A DNA stretch of 23,458 nucleotides from Candidatus Peribacteraceae bacterium (GTDB taxonomy: Bacteria; Patescibacteriota; Gracilibacteria; Peribacterales; Peribacteraceae). Under the pieces are notes generated by a model. That model was given only the letters and a program-made list of their open reading frames with translations, had not been told where the DNA came from and made no database searches. The position numbers and the translations under genes were made by a program. Each line of letters opens with the position of its first letter. Position 1 is the first letter of the stretch. Location of the stretch: contig JABFSS010000128.1 in NCBI GenBank assembly GCA_013140485.1, positions 1 to 23,458 on the forward strand. The letters are read 5' to 3'. This document shows, piece by piece, positions 6,912-13,630 of this stretch.

Positions 6912-7426
6912 CATCTCTTTCGATCTGTCCTCTTCGACAAATCCTGCAACTTCACCGTTGGCGACGCGCTCTGCAAAAACTGCGCAACGTAGCGATCACT
7001 AAAACTCATCTTCAAGGGAATCTTCTCGTGCACGTTGCCTTCGGGAACGGCGACCAATTGATCGTCATGCGTCAGCGGATGACTGGAAACCGCCAGCAGG
7101 AATTTCCCCTGTTCCAAAGCCTTTTTTGATTCCGGACTGATCGACTGCGCGTCGACGACGCGTTCGACGCCGTATTCGCGAAAGTCTTTGTCCGCCTGCC
7201 CCTTCAACCGCTCACGCAGCTTCTCATCCGTCTGCAATTCAAAACTCAGCTCGGCAAGTTGCTCTCCGCGCTTGAGTTCTTTCGCCAAATCCTCCGGACC
7301 CTTCACCTTCTCCCGCAGGCGCTCGTACGCCTCGGGCGACATCATTTTCTTGAGCTTGCGGCGTTCCGTGCTGGGGAGATTGTCGAGGAAGGAGTCGGAC
7401 ACCAGGCGAGTATAGGTTCGGATCAA
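6911..7426 (-). CDS. Hypothetical protein
   Basis: A 171-residue soluble protein I do not recognise. Residues 15-110 are highly charged and probably helical (ERRKLKKMMSPEAYERLREK and the following Lys/Glu/Leu-rich stretch). A less charged part (ALEQGKFLLAVSSHPLTHDD, VAVPEGNVHEKIPLKMSFSD) follows, then a basic tail ending RTDRKR. No signal peptide or membrane segment. The start is TTG 7426; a TATAGC hexamer ends eight bases before it, consistent with a leaderless transcript as elsewhere in the window. It ends at palindromic element copy 4. Confidence 0.6.
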   Translation of the reverse strand: MIRTYTRLVSDSFLDNLPSTERRKLKKMMSPEAYERLREKVKGPEDLAKELKRGEQLAELSFELQTDEKLRERLKGQADKDFREYGVERVVDAQSISPESKKALEQGKFLLAVSSHPLTHDDQLVAVPEGNVHEKIPLKMSFSDRYVAQFLQSASPTVKLQDLSKRTDRKR

Positions 7427-7476
7427 CGAAATCTGCTATACCAGAAATGATAAGATTGGGTGGTTTTGAGCGAAAA

Positions 7477-7505
7477 TTGATTTTTAGTTAATAATATTGT
7501 ATAAT
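7477..7505 (+). promoter_or_regulatory. Near-consensus promoter of the gene at 7512
   Basis: TTGATT (7477-7482), 17-bp spacer, TATAAT (7500-7505), then six bases to ATG 7512. The clearest leaderless promoter in the window. Confidence 0.75.
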
Positions 7506-7511
7506 ATTATT

Positions 7512-8240
7512 ATGCATAAGATTGAAAAGATCGCCAACGATGTTGTGGAAAAAGCTACTTCAGGAAAAATCAACCTCGCAGACAAAATTGAGGCAGTCCG
7601 GGTCGTGGCGATTAAGCTGATAGATGCAGAAGATCTCGCGCAACCGGACGCGGTTTCCTCGAAGCCGGTTCGTGATGGTATCGCCGAGCTTCTCGGTGAG
7701 GAGATTGCTCCGATTGTCTTCAGACATATCAAAATTGATGCGTCTTCGGTCAAATATCTCAATCAAATTCAGGCAGTTTACACTGTGCTCCGCCGTCGTA
7801 TTGATGAAATGAGACAAGAATCGAACGCGCGTCCGATCCCTGGGAAGAAGCCGCCGGTAGAGAAAAACTTGGGGCCACTCGTAGCCGTGCCAGAACAAAT
7901 CGCCGACGCAGATATCTTGTCTGCCTATCTAAACTCATTCAAAGCACTCAGCAAGGCATTGGAAGGCCGAAAACCTAAAAGACAGCGTCGCAACGGTGAC
8001 ATTGAGAGCAATGCGGTTATTCTTGCGACTGTTCTTACGCACCCATCGGTCTTGGATGGCTCCGTGGAGATTCCCATGACTGTTGAACAACGGCGAGGTC
8101 TCGAAAATTTTGCAGTCGATGTTCTTCGATTCAATGAACAACATGATCCTGATGAACTGATTGCTGCAGCACGTGCTCTCCAAAACGCCGTGTACCTAAT
8201 AACAAGATTTGTGCCACGACCAAAGCAAGCACAAGACTGA
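7512..8240 (+). CDS. Hypothetical protein, mostly helical
   Basis: A 242-residue soluble protein of unknown family. ATG 7512 is chosen over an upstream TTG at 7497 because TATAAT lies exactly six bases before it. The sequence is rich in predicted helices (KIEKIANDVVEKATSGKINL; DEMRQESNARPIPGKK; LNSFKALSKALEGRKP) with a basic stretch KPKRQRRNGD near the middle. No enzyme motif, signal peptide or membrane segment is visible. The A/T-rich promoter and a lower GC content than the flanking his and nrdJ genes might indicate recent acquisition, but this is weak. It is a single-gene transcript between a minus-strand unknown gene and a repeat array. Confidence 0.7.
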   Translation: MHKIEKIANDVVEKATSGKINLADKIEAVRVVAIKLIDAEDLAQPDAVSSKPVRDGIAELLGEEIAPIVFRHIKIDASSVKYLNQIQAVYTVLRRRIDEMRQESNARPIPGKKPPVEKNLGPLVAVPEQIADADILSAYLNSFKALSKALEGRKPKRQRRNGDIESNAVILATVLTHPSVLDGSVEIPMTVEQRRGLENFAVDVLRFNEQHDPDELIAAARALQNAVYLITRFVPRPKQAQD

Positions 8241-8253
8241 GCATGATGTTGTC

Positions 8254-8312
8254 TCTGCAAAGAAAACGAGGATCCATCGTCTATGCTCAGGAGTCCTCGT
8301 TTGCTTCGCGTT
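8254..8312. repeat. Short inverted pair of the 9-bp repeat
   Basis: Plus strand AAAACGAGG followed by AT (8263-8273), and on the minus strand CGCGAAG plus CAAACGAGG (8312-8295), separated by about 21 bases. AAACGAGGA/TCCTCGTTT can form a 9-bp stem. It lies between the convergent genes 7512-8240 and 8325-8528, where a bidirectional terminator would be expected. Confidence 0.6.
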
Positions 8313-8324
8313 CACTAGAAACAA

Positions 8325-8528
8325 TTATTGCTGGTACTCCATTCCCGGGGGAACCTGATCCATCATTCCTCCGCTGTTCATCACCGCGCTGAAGATCATA
8401 CCAATCATGAGGAACCACAGAATCATGAACGGAATCATGATAATGAGGTGCGCCACGGCGGCGTGTCCCCAGATCGCGAAGGCACGCTTAAGGAAACTGT
8501 CGGAATAGAGCCATGAATTCTGCTGCAT
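8325..8528 (-). CDS. Small membrane protein, paralogue B
   Basis: A 67-residue protein, MQQNSWLYSDSFLKRAFAIW at the start, then a long hydrophobic stretch (AAVAHLIIMIPFMILWFLMI) forming one or two membrane helices, and a short Met/Gln/Gly-rich tail. The first 30 residues are almost identical to the gene at 8574-8804, but the tails differ. No family is recognised. It lies 45 bases downstream of its paralogue on the same strand and may be co-transcribed with it. Confidence 0.7.
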   Translation of the reverse strand: MQQNSWLYSDSFLKRAFAIWGHAAVAHLIIMIPFMILWFLMIGMIFSAVMNSGGMMDQVPPGMEYQQ

Positions 8529-8573
8529 AAAAATAAAGGGGGAAGGATTGCGGAAAATGGTACTCCCGCGGCA

Positions 8574-8804
8574 TTACGGTTGCAATTCCACCTGGATGCC
8601 CGCGTTCGTGTCGTCCATCCGTTCAAATTCCCTCTGCATGTCGGGAATCGCGCGGATCATGGAGCTCACGAAGAGCGCGATGACCAGGAACCAGAGAATC
8701 ATGATCGGCACCATGATGATGAGGTGCGCCACGGCGGCGTGTCCCCAGATCGCGAAGGCACGCTTGAGGAAACTGTCGGAATAGAGCCAGGAATTCTTTT
8801 GCAT
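8574..8804 (-). CDS. Small membrane protein, paralogue A
   Basis: A 76-residue protein beginning MQKNSWLYSDSFLKRAFAIW, followed by AAVAHLIIMVPIMILWFLVI as membrane helix and an acidic amphipathic tail (IPDMQREFERMDDTNAGIQ). ATG 8804 is chosen because the paralogue starts at the matching codon and homology begins there; upstream in-frame codons fall in the repeat array and in nrdJ. Paralogues A and B share about 90 nearly identical bases over the N-terminal half, pointing to a tandem duplication followed by divergence of the tails. Function unknown. Confidence 0.7.
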   Translation of the reverse strand: MQKNSWLYSDSFLKRAFAIWGHAAVAHLIIMVPIMILWFLVIALFVSSMIRAIPDMQREFERMDDTNAGIQVELQP

Positions 8805-8846
8805 GAGAGTGAGGGGGGAAATTTCATTGAATCTAATGCAAGAAAG

Positions 8847-8920
8847 CAAACGAGGCAAACGAAGAAAACGAGGCAATCGAGCATCCTCGTTTTCTTCGTG
8901 TACGTTGATTGCTTCGTTTG
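8847..8920. repeat. Exactly centred inverted pair of four-unit 9-bp arrays
   Basis: Plus strand 8847-8882 holds CAAACGAGG, CAAACGAAG, AAAACGAGG, CAATCGAGC. The central AT is at 8883-8884. Minus strand 8920-8885 holds CAAACGAAG, CAATCAACG, TACACGAAG, AAAACGAGG. The two 36-base arrays face each other around AT. A 14-bp perfect stem (CGAAGAAAACGAGG and its complement) with an 11-base loop can form. It begins two bases after the nrdJ stop, so it may act as its terminator. Confidence 0.8.
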
Positions 8921-8922
8921 CC

Positions 8923-11900
8923 TCAAGAACAACCGGACGTCGCTCCACAATCCAGACAGACTTCGCACGACCCATTCCGCTTCAGCTTAAAGCTCCCGCA
9001 TCCCGAGCACATCGATCCCGTGTAGCCCTGGAGCTTGGCATTGCTGATCTTATCGCTGCCGTGCTCAACGTCGCTCACGGCTTGCGTGAGTTCGGTCTGC
9101 GCCTTCTCTTCCGTCGCCATGGAGAAGTCCATTGCAACCGAAGATCCTTCGTCGACGACGGGCAGGCGCATCGCGAACGCCTCTTTGCTCTTGCTGCCGA
9201 CGGCGTACGCCTTGTCGACGAGTTCTCCGTTGTGGAACTTCTTCGCCTTGTCCTTGCTCATGAATTTGAGCGCCAGCCAGCGGCCGAGGTAATCCATGAC
9301 GCTGCGGACGATCGGAATTTCCTTGTTCGCCGTCATGCCCATCGGCTCGAACCGCGCGCCGACGAGTTTTTCGCAGAGGCTTTCGAGCGGCACGCCGTAC
9401 TGGAAGTTCATGCTGAGGCTGATCGCGAGGGTGTCCATGACGCCGCTGAGCGTGCTCCCCTCTTTGCTCATCTTGATGAAGATCTCGCCCGGGGCGCCGT
9501 CTTCGTACATGCCGACGTGAATGTAGCCCTCGTGCCCGGCAATGCTGAACTTATGCGCGATCGCGAGGCGCTCATCGGGGAGCTTGCGGCGGCGGGGAAC
9601 CTCTTTGATGATGACTTTCTCTATGGTTTTCACCTCTGTCGCCTCTGTCGCCTTTGCCGCCTTTGTATCGGACTTATTACTGAGGACCTGGCTCATCTTG
9701 GAACCATCTCTGTAGAGCGCATTCGCCTTGATCCCGAGCTTCCAGCTGAGGAGGTAGGCATTCTTGCAGTCTTCGACCGTCGCTTCGTTGGGCAGGTTGA
9801 TCGTCTTGCTGATCGCGCCGCTGATGAACGACTGACAGACGGACATCATCCGGATGTGTCCCTCGGCGCTGATAAAGCGCTTGCCCGTCTTGCCGCACTT
9901 GTTGGCGCAATCGAAGCCGGCGAGGTGTTCTTGCTTGAGGAGCGGCGCTCCTTCGACCGTCATTGAGCCGCAAATCACTCTATTCGCCTCGTCGATCTGG
10001 TCCTGCGTGTATCCGAGGGCCTTCAGGAGATTGAAGTTGAAATCGGACGTTTGCTCGGTCGTGAATCCGAGACGTTCCATGGCTTTGTCGCCGAGCGTCC
10101 ACTTGTTGAACGCAAACCCGATCTCAAACACCTGCGAGAGATTCTTCTCGACCGCGGCGATGTCTTCGTCGGTGAAGCCCTTCTGCTTGAGACTAGCGCG
10201 GTTGACGTGCGGGGCGCCTTCGAGGCTCAGAGTGCCCATCACGTACTGCATGATGTCGTTCACTTCTCTCTCGCTGTATCCGAGCGCGTGGAGTGCCGGT
10301 TTGACCGACTGGTTGGCGATCTTCATGTAGCCGCCGCCCGCGAGCTTTTTAAACTTCACCAGCGCAAAATCGGGTTCGACGCCCGTCGTGTCGCAGTCCA
10401 TGAGCAGGCCGATGGTGCCCGTGGGAGCGATGACGGTGACTTGGGCGTTGCGGTAACCGTATTTTTCTCCTTTCGCCAGCGCGCGGTCCCACGCTTCTTT
10501 GGCGGCGTGCAGCAGATCGGGAGGGCAATCGGCAGGCAGGATGCCGACGGGGAGGACGTGCAAATCTTCGTACTCGCGCGCGGGCGCGTTGTAAGCGGCG
10601 CGGCGATGGTTGCGCATGACGCGCAGCATGCTCTCACGGTTGCGGTCGAAACCCGCGAACGCTCCCTGGAACGACGCCATGTCCGCCGACGACGCGTAGC
10701 TTTCGCCGGTCATTATGGCGGAGATCGCACCGCAGATTGCGCGGCCTTTGGGTGAATCGTACGGAATGCCCATCTGCATCAGCATGGCGCCGAGGTTTGC
10801 GAACCCCAGGCCGAGCGTGCGGAACGTGTAGCTGAGCTGCGCGATTTCCTTGCTGGGGAACTGGGCCATAAGCACGGAGATTTCGAGGACGACGGTCCAC
10901 AGATGCACGGCATGGATAAAGCGCTCAGTCTCGAACGTCCCATGCTCTTTATCGTAGAAACGGAGCAGGTTGATGGACGCGAGGTTGCACGCCGTGTTGT
11001 CGAGGAACATGTACTCGCTGCACGGGTTGCTCGCATTGATGCGGCCGTCGGCGGGGCACGTGTGCCAGTCGTTGATGGTGGTGTCATACTGGACGCCGGG
11101 ATCGGCGCAGGACCACGCGGCATAGCTGATCTGGTCCCAGAGATCGCGCGCCTTGATGACTTTTGAGGGCTTCGGTTCGCGTCCTTCGTGCTCGGCCTTC
11201 TTGAGTTCGGTGCGCCAGAAGAGATTCCAGTCGCTGTCCTTTTCGAGCGCCTCGAAGAACGCATGCGGGATGCGGATGGAGTTGTTGGAGTTCTGCCCCG
11301 AGACCGTCAGGTACGCCTCGCCGTTGAAGTCGGTGTCGTAACCCGAAGCGGCCAGTGCGGCGACTTTCTTCTCTTCTCTGACCTTCCAGTTGATGAATTC
11401 CTCGATGTCCGGGTGATCGAGGTCGAGACAGACCATCTTGGCCGCGCGGCGCGTGGTGCCGCCGGATTTGATAGCGCCCGCCGCGCGGTCGCCGATCTTG
11501 AGGAAGCTCATGAGGCCCGAACTCTGCCCGCCGCCGGAGAGCGGCTCCCCGCCGCCTCGGAGCTTGCTGAAGTTCGTACCGGTGCCGGAGCCGAATTTAA
11601 AAAGGCGCGCCTCGCGGACCCATAGATCCATGATGCCGCCTTCGTTGACCATATCGTCTTCCACGGACTGGATGAAGCACGCATGCGGCTGCGGATGCGT
11701 GTAGGCATCGGCGCTGCGTTTGACCTCGCCCGTCTCCGGCTCGCAGAAGTAATGGCCCTGCGCGGGACCCGTGATGCCGTAGGCATGGCGGAGGCCCGTG
11801 TTGAACCACTGGGGGCTGTTGGGGGCCGCCATTTGATGGACCAGCATATGGCTGAGCTCATCCTCGAAGGCCTGTGCGTCCTGCTTGGTGTCGAAGTACC

Positions 11901-12369
11901 CGTGATTCTCGCCCCACGAGCGCCAGCAGCCGGCCAGGCGCCGCACGACCTGCTTGACGCTGCGTTCCGGTCCCGTGACCACCTCTCCTTTGTCGTTCTT
12001 GATCACCTGCCCCTGCGCGTCGTATTGAGGAACGCCAGCCTTGCGGAAATACTTGCTCACGACGATATCGGTGGCGACCTGGCTCCAGTCCGCCGGCACC
12101 TCGGCCCCCTGCATTTCGAACACAACCGACCCATTGGTATTCACGATGCGGCTCGTCCGCTTCTCGTAGACAACATGCTCCAGCGGATCGGACCCCACGG
12201 TGGTGAAGACGCGCGGTATCGTGAGGGCCTTCGCACCTGTCGTCCTGAGCGTAGACGAAGGACGATGGTGCGCTACCACCGTCTCGCCTTTCTTAAGGCG
12301 CGGAATGACTCCTTCTTCTCCTAAGCCGCGGGAAGATTTAGACGCGGAAGAAGAGGGGGAAGGGGTCAT
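8923..12369 (-). CDS. nrdJ: Adenosylcobalamin-dependent (class II) ribonucleoside-diphosphate reductase
   Basis: Reduces ribonucleotides to deoxyribonucleotides using a radical generated from coenzyme B12, without oxygen. The 1148-residue length fits the large bacterial NrdJ type. Visible motifs are APNSPQWFNTGL, HPQPHACFIQSVEDD, the nucleotide-binding and active-site Cys region NPCSEYMFLDNTACNLASIN, the loop APTGTIGLLMDCDTTG, and a C-terminal cysteine-rich tail (SMCSGCGSFKLKRNG then CEVCLDCGATSGCS) that should carry the redox-active and zinc cysteines. The frame is open upstream to GTG 12543, but family homology starts only at LTIPRVFTTVGSDPLEHVV; ATG 12369 is the nearest Met and lies downstream of two NrdR-like boxes. 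Two oddities: residues about 33-45 are encoded by a palindromic repeat, and a 9-bp tandem repeat encodes KAAKATEATEVK in a linker. No B12 synthesis genes are seen here. Confidence 0.95.
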   Translation of the reverse strand: MTPSPSSSASKSSRGLGEEGVIPRLKKGETVVAHHRPSSTLRTTGAKALTIPRVFTTVGSDPLEHVVYEKRTSRIVNTNGSVVFEMQGAEVPADWSQVATDIVVSKYFRKAGVPQYDAQGQVIKNDKGEVVTGPERSVKQVVRRLAGCWRSWGENHGYFDTKQDAQAFEDELSHMLVHQMAAPNSPQWFNTGLRHAYGITGPAQGHYFCEPETGEVKRSADAYTHPQPHACFIQSVEDDMVNEGGIMDLWVREARLFKFGSGTGTNFSKLRGGGEPLSGGGQSSGLMSFLKIGDRAAGAIKSGGTTRRAAKMVCLDLDHPDIEEFINWKVREEKKVAALAASGYDTDFNGEAYLTVSGQNSNNSIRIPHAFFEALEKDSDWNLFWRTELKKAEHEGREPKPSKVIKARDLWDQISYAAWSCADPGVQYDTTINDWHTCPADGRINASNPCSEYMFLDNTACNLASINLLRFYDKEHGTFETERFIHAVHLWTVVLEISVLMAQFPSKEIAQLSYTFRTLGLGFANLGAMLMQMGIPYDSPKGRAICGAISAIMTGESYASSADMASFQGAFAGFDRNRESMLRVMRNHRRAAYNAPAREYEDLHVLPVGILPADCPPDLLHAAKEAWDRALAKGEKYGYRNAQVTVIAPTGTIGLLMDCDTTGVEPDFALVKFKKLAGGGYMKIANQSVKPALHALGYSEREVNDIMQYVMGTLSLEGAPHVNRASLKQKGFTDEDIAAVEKNLSQVFEIGFAFNKWTLGDKAMERLGFTTEQTSDFNFNLLKALGYTQDQIDEANRVICGSMTVEGAPLLKQEHLAGFDCANKCGKTGKRFISAEGHIRMMSVCQSFISGAISKTINLPNEATVEDCKNAYLLSWKLGIKANALYRDGSKMSQVLSNKSDTKAAKATEATEVKTIEKVIIKEVPRRRKLPDERLAIAHKFSIAGHEGYIHVGMYEDGAPGEIFIKMSKEGSTLSGVMDTLAISLSMNFQYGVPLESLCEKLVGARFEPMGMTANKEIPIVRSVMDYLGRWLALKFMSKDKAKKFHNGELVDKAYAVGSKSKEAFAMRLPVVDEGSSVAMDFSMATEEKAQTELTQAVSDVEHGSDKISNAKLQGYTGSMCSGCGSFKLKRNGSCEVCLDCGATSGCS
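9628..9663 (-). repeat. In-frame 9-bp tandem repeat inside nrdJ
   Basis: Minus strand units AAGGCGGCA, AAGGCGACA, GAGGCGACA, GAGGTGAAA encode KAA-KAT-EAT-EVK, an Ala/Lys/Glu linker before IEKVIIKEVPRRRKLP. It separates the catalytic body from the C-terminal region. The unit length equals that of the intergenic arrays but the unit sequence differs. Confidence 0.65.
12233..12271. repeat. Palindromic element inside the nrdJ coding region
   Basis: GCACC (12233-12237) and TCGTCCT (12240-12246) pair with AGGACGA (12259-12265) and GGTGC (12267-12271) around a 12-base loop. The core CGTCCTGAGCGTAGACGAAG resembles the widespread CCTGAGCGxAGxCGAAGG type of bacterial intergenic palindrome. Translated, it gives HHRPSSTLRTTGA near the NrdJ N-terminus, before family homology begins. 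Confidence 0.75.
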
Positions 12370-12430
12370 AAAAACGGTGGGAAGTGGGGAAAAGGGGGAA
12401 CGATGCCCAGGATGCGAACTACGATGCGAA

Positions 12431-12478
12431 ACACAATATGTAGGGCATCGGGGGCAACAACGACACAATCTATCGAAG
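12431..12478 (-). promoter_or_regulatory. Twin NrdR-box-like operator upstream of nrdJ
   Basis: Two sites on one face of the helix: ACACAATATGTAGGGC (12431-12446) and ACACAATCTATCGAAG (12463-12478). They start 32 bp apart. The known NrdR box is close to ACACwATATATwGTGT and usually occurs as a pair about three helical turns apart. By eye the first site matches about 13 of 16 positions and the second about 11. They lie 62-110 bases before the chosen nrdJ start. NrdR would repress nrdJ when dATP is plentiful. The nrdR gene is not in the window. Confidence 0.6.
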
Positions 12479-12624
12479 GGCTGCACTTCCCGAAAGTCTT
12501 TCTTTCTGTTTCTGCATGGACACGCAGGCGGAAAGTTTTCCACGTCACACTCTGTCGAGAATCGTCTGAAAATTGGCCAAAAAAGTGAGTCTGCCGCACC
12601 CTACGACGCTCCCATGATGTGCGC

Positions 12625-12630
12625 TACAAT
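12625..12630 (+). promoter_or_regulatory. Candidate -10 of the flavin reductase gene
   Basis: TACAAT lies six bases before ATG 12637. The -35 is not convincing. It supports ATG 12637 rather than the upstream ATG 12619. Confidence 0.5.
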
Positions 12631-12636
12631 CCGGCT

Positions 12637-13308
12637 ATGAAAATTCTCGTCCTTGTCGGCGGCACCAACGACCCCAGCAACGCCGAGTACCTCGCCGACC
12701 TCTTTGTCGAAGGCATCAAAAACATTCCGATGATGGAGACCGAAAAAGTCCGCGTTCGCGATGTGCCGCTGGAGCATTTCACGCTAGCCCACTACGAAGG
12801 CAAAGATCAGGGCCAGCTATTCCGCGACCTTCAGACGAAGATCCAGGCAGCCAACGCGCTCGTGATAGCCACACCCGTGTGGAACTTCGGAATTCCGGCG
12901 CACCTGAAGAATCTGATCGATCACATGGGGGTGTTCGCGCTCGATGCCGAGACCCGATCCAAAGGCCAGTTGAAGGGCATCCCCTGCTACTTCCTCTTCA
13001 CCGGTGGCGCTCCGAGAGTTGCGTGGAAGGGGCTGATGCGCTTTACAACCATGCACGTGCCCGAAGCCTTCCGGTACTTCGACGCGTCGCCGGCGGGCTC
13101 GCATTACGAAGGTAAGTGCATGAAGGGCCGAGGCCAATTCGCCTTTGTGCTCGATCAGCGTCCGGAGCTCAAGGAGACGATGCGCCGCAAAGGACGAAAA
13201 TTTGCCTTGGTCACGCAGCAATTCACGACAACAGGCCAACTTCCCCTGACCTACCGGATCATCGCGAAATTGTACTGGCTTGGGCAGCGGATCCTCGCGA
13301 AGTTCTGA
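12637..13308 (+). CDS. NAD(P)H-dependent FMN reductase / flavodoxin-fold quinone reductase-like protein
   Basis: A 223-residue cytosolic flavoprotein of the NADPH-dependent FMN reductase superfamily, probably transferring electrons from NAD(P)H to FMN, quinones or another acceptor. The first strand MKILVLVGGTNDPSNAEYLA gives the phosphate-binding loop. The family-typical ATPVWNFGIPAHLKNLIDHM at about residues 75-94 contacts the flavin ring; the commoner form is TPEYNxxxPxxLKNxID. FTGGAPR at about residues 122-128 is a second flavin loop. The C-terminus is longer than in the smallest members and basic. The physiological substrate cannot be told. It stands alone, divergent from nrdJ, and is followed after two bases by a tiny ORF. 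Confidence 0.85.
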   Translation: MKILVLVGGTNDPSNAEYLADLFVEGIKNIPMMETEKVRVRDVPLEHFTLAHYEGKDQGQLFRDLQTKIQAANALVIATPVWNFGIPAHLKNLIDHMGVFALDAETRSKGQLKGIPCYFLFTGGAPRVAWKGLMRFTTMHVPEAFRYFDASPAGSHYEGKCMKGRGQFAFVLDQRPELKETMRRKGRKFALVTQQFTTTGQLPLTYRIIAKLYWLGQRILAKF

Positions 13309-13310
13309 TC

Positions 13311-13421
13311 ATGCAGCACTATCCCGATACTCGATTGCGCAATCCCGAAAGCTGTGCGGATGACGAAGGTCACCAGACGGAACCTCTGACAAAAAAACGA
13401 AGGTTGCGATTGAACGGGTGA
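13311..13421 (+). CDS. Tiny hypothetical protein, translationally coupled to the next gene
   Basis: A 36-residue ORF, MQHYPDTRLRNPESC at the start and KKRRLRLNG at the end, hydrophilic with a basic tail. It begins two bases after the flavin reductase stop and ends with a GTGA overlap with the next ORF, so the three genes form a tight string. No homology is recognised. Tight packing is the only support. Confidence 0.4.
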   Translation: MQHYPDTRLRNPESCADDEGHQTEPLTKKRRLRLNG

Positions 13422-13630
13422 TAATGGTGATACATCAACGGCTCGGCATTAGGGTTACTTCCTGTGAACTGACCACTGTGGAAGATAACGTACGTCTGCT
13501 CTTCGATCGTGAAAATGATCCGATTATTGTGAAAAGAGTGGATGGAACCGTCTCCGTTCGAGGAAAACGTGTCAGCGAAGTAGACGAAATGCGCATCGTC
13601 AATGACTTGGGCACTATGGGAGATCTTTAA
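13418..13630 (+). CDS. Small hypothetical protein
   Basis: A 70-residue protein. Its GTG start shares GTGA with the stop of the previous ORF; an ATG two codons later is an alternative. The middle reads RVTSCELTTVEDNVRLLFDR then IVKRVDGTVSVRGKRVSE, looking like alternating beta strands and turns, so a small beta-rich fold is likely. No known motif is visible. The last 17 bases overlap the end of ribD on the opposite strand. Confidence 0.5.
   Translation: MIMVIHQRLGIRVTSCELTTVEDNVRLLFDRENDPIIVKRVDGTVSVRGKRVSEVDEMRIVNDLGTMGDL

Noticed and set aside
8803..9966. Long plus-strand ORF (387 codons) opposite nrdJ
   Set aside because: It is antisense to a clearly conserved enzyme, its composition reflects the GC-rich complementary frame, and its Arg/Leu/Cys repeat is just the nrdJ linker repeat read backwards.
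12370..12543. N-terminal extension of NrdJ from GTG 12543
   Set aside because: The extra 58 residues are Cys/Arg/Ser-rich without family likeness and overlap the NrdR-like boxes; ATG 12369 is preferred.
12370..12636. Cobalamin riboswitch upstream of the B12-dependent nrdJ
   Set aside because: I looked for a B12-box-like core and saw none; the twin NrdR-like boxes explain the region better.
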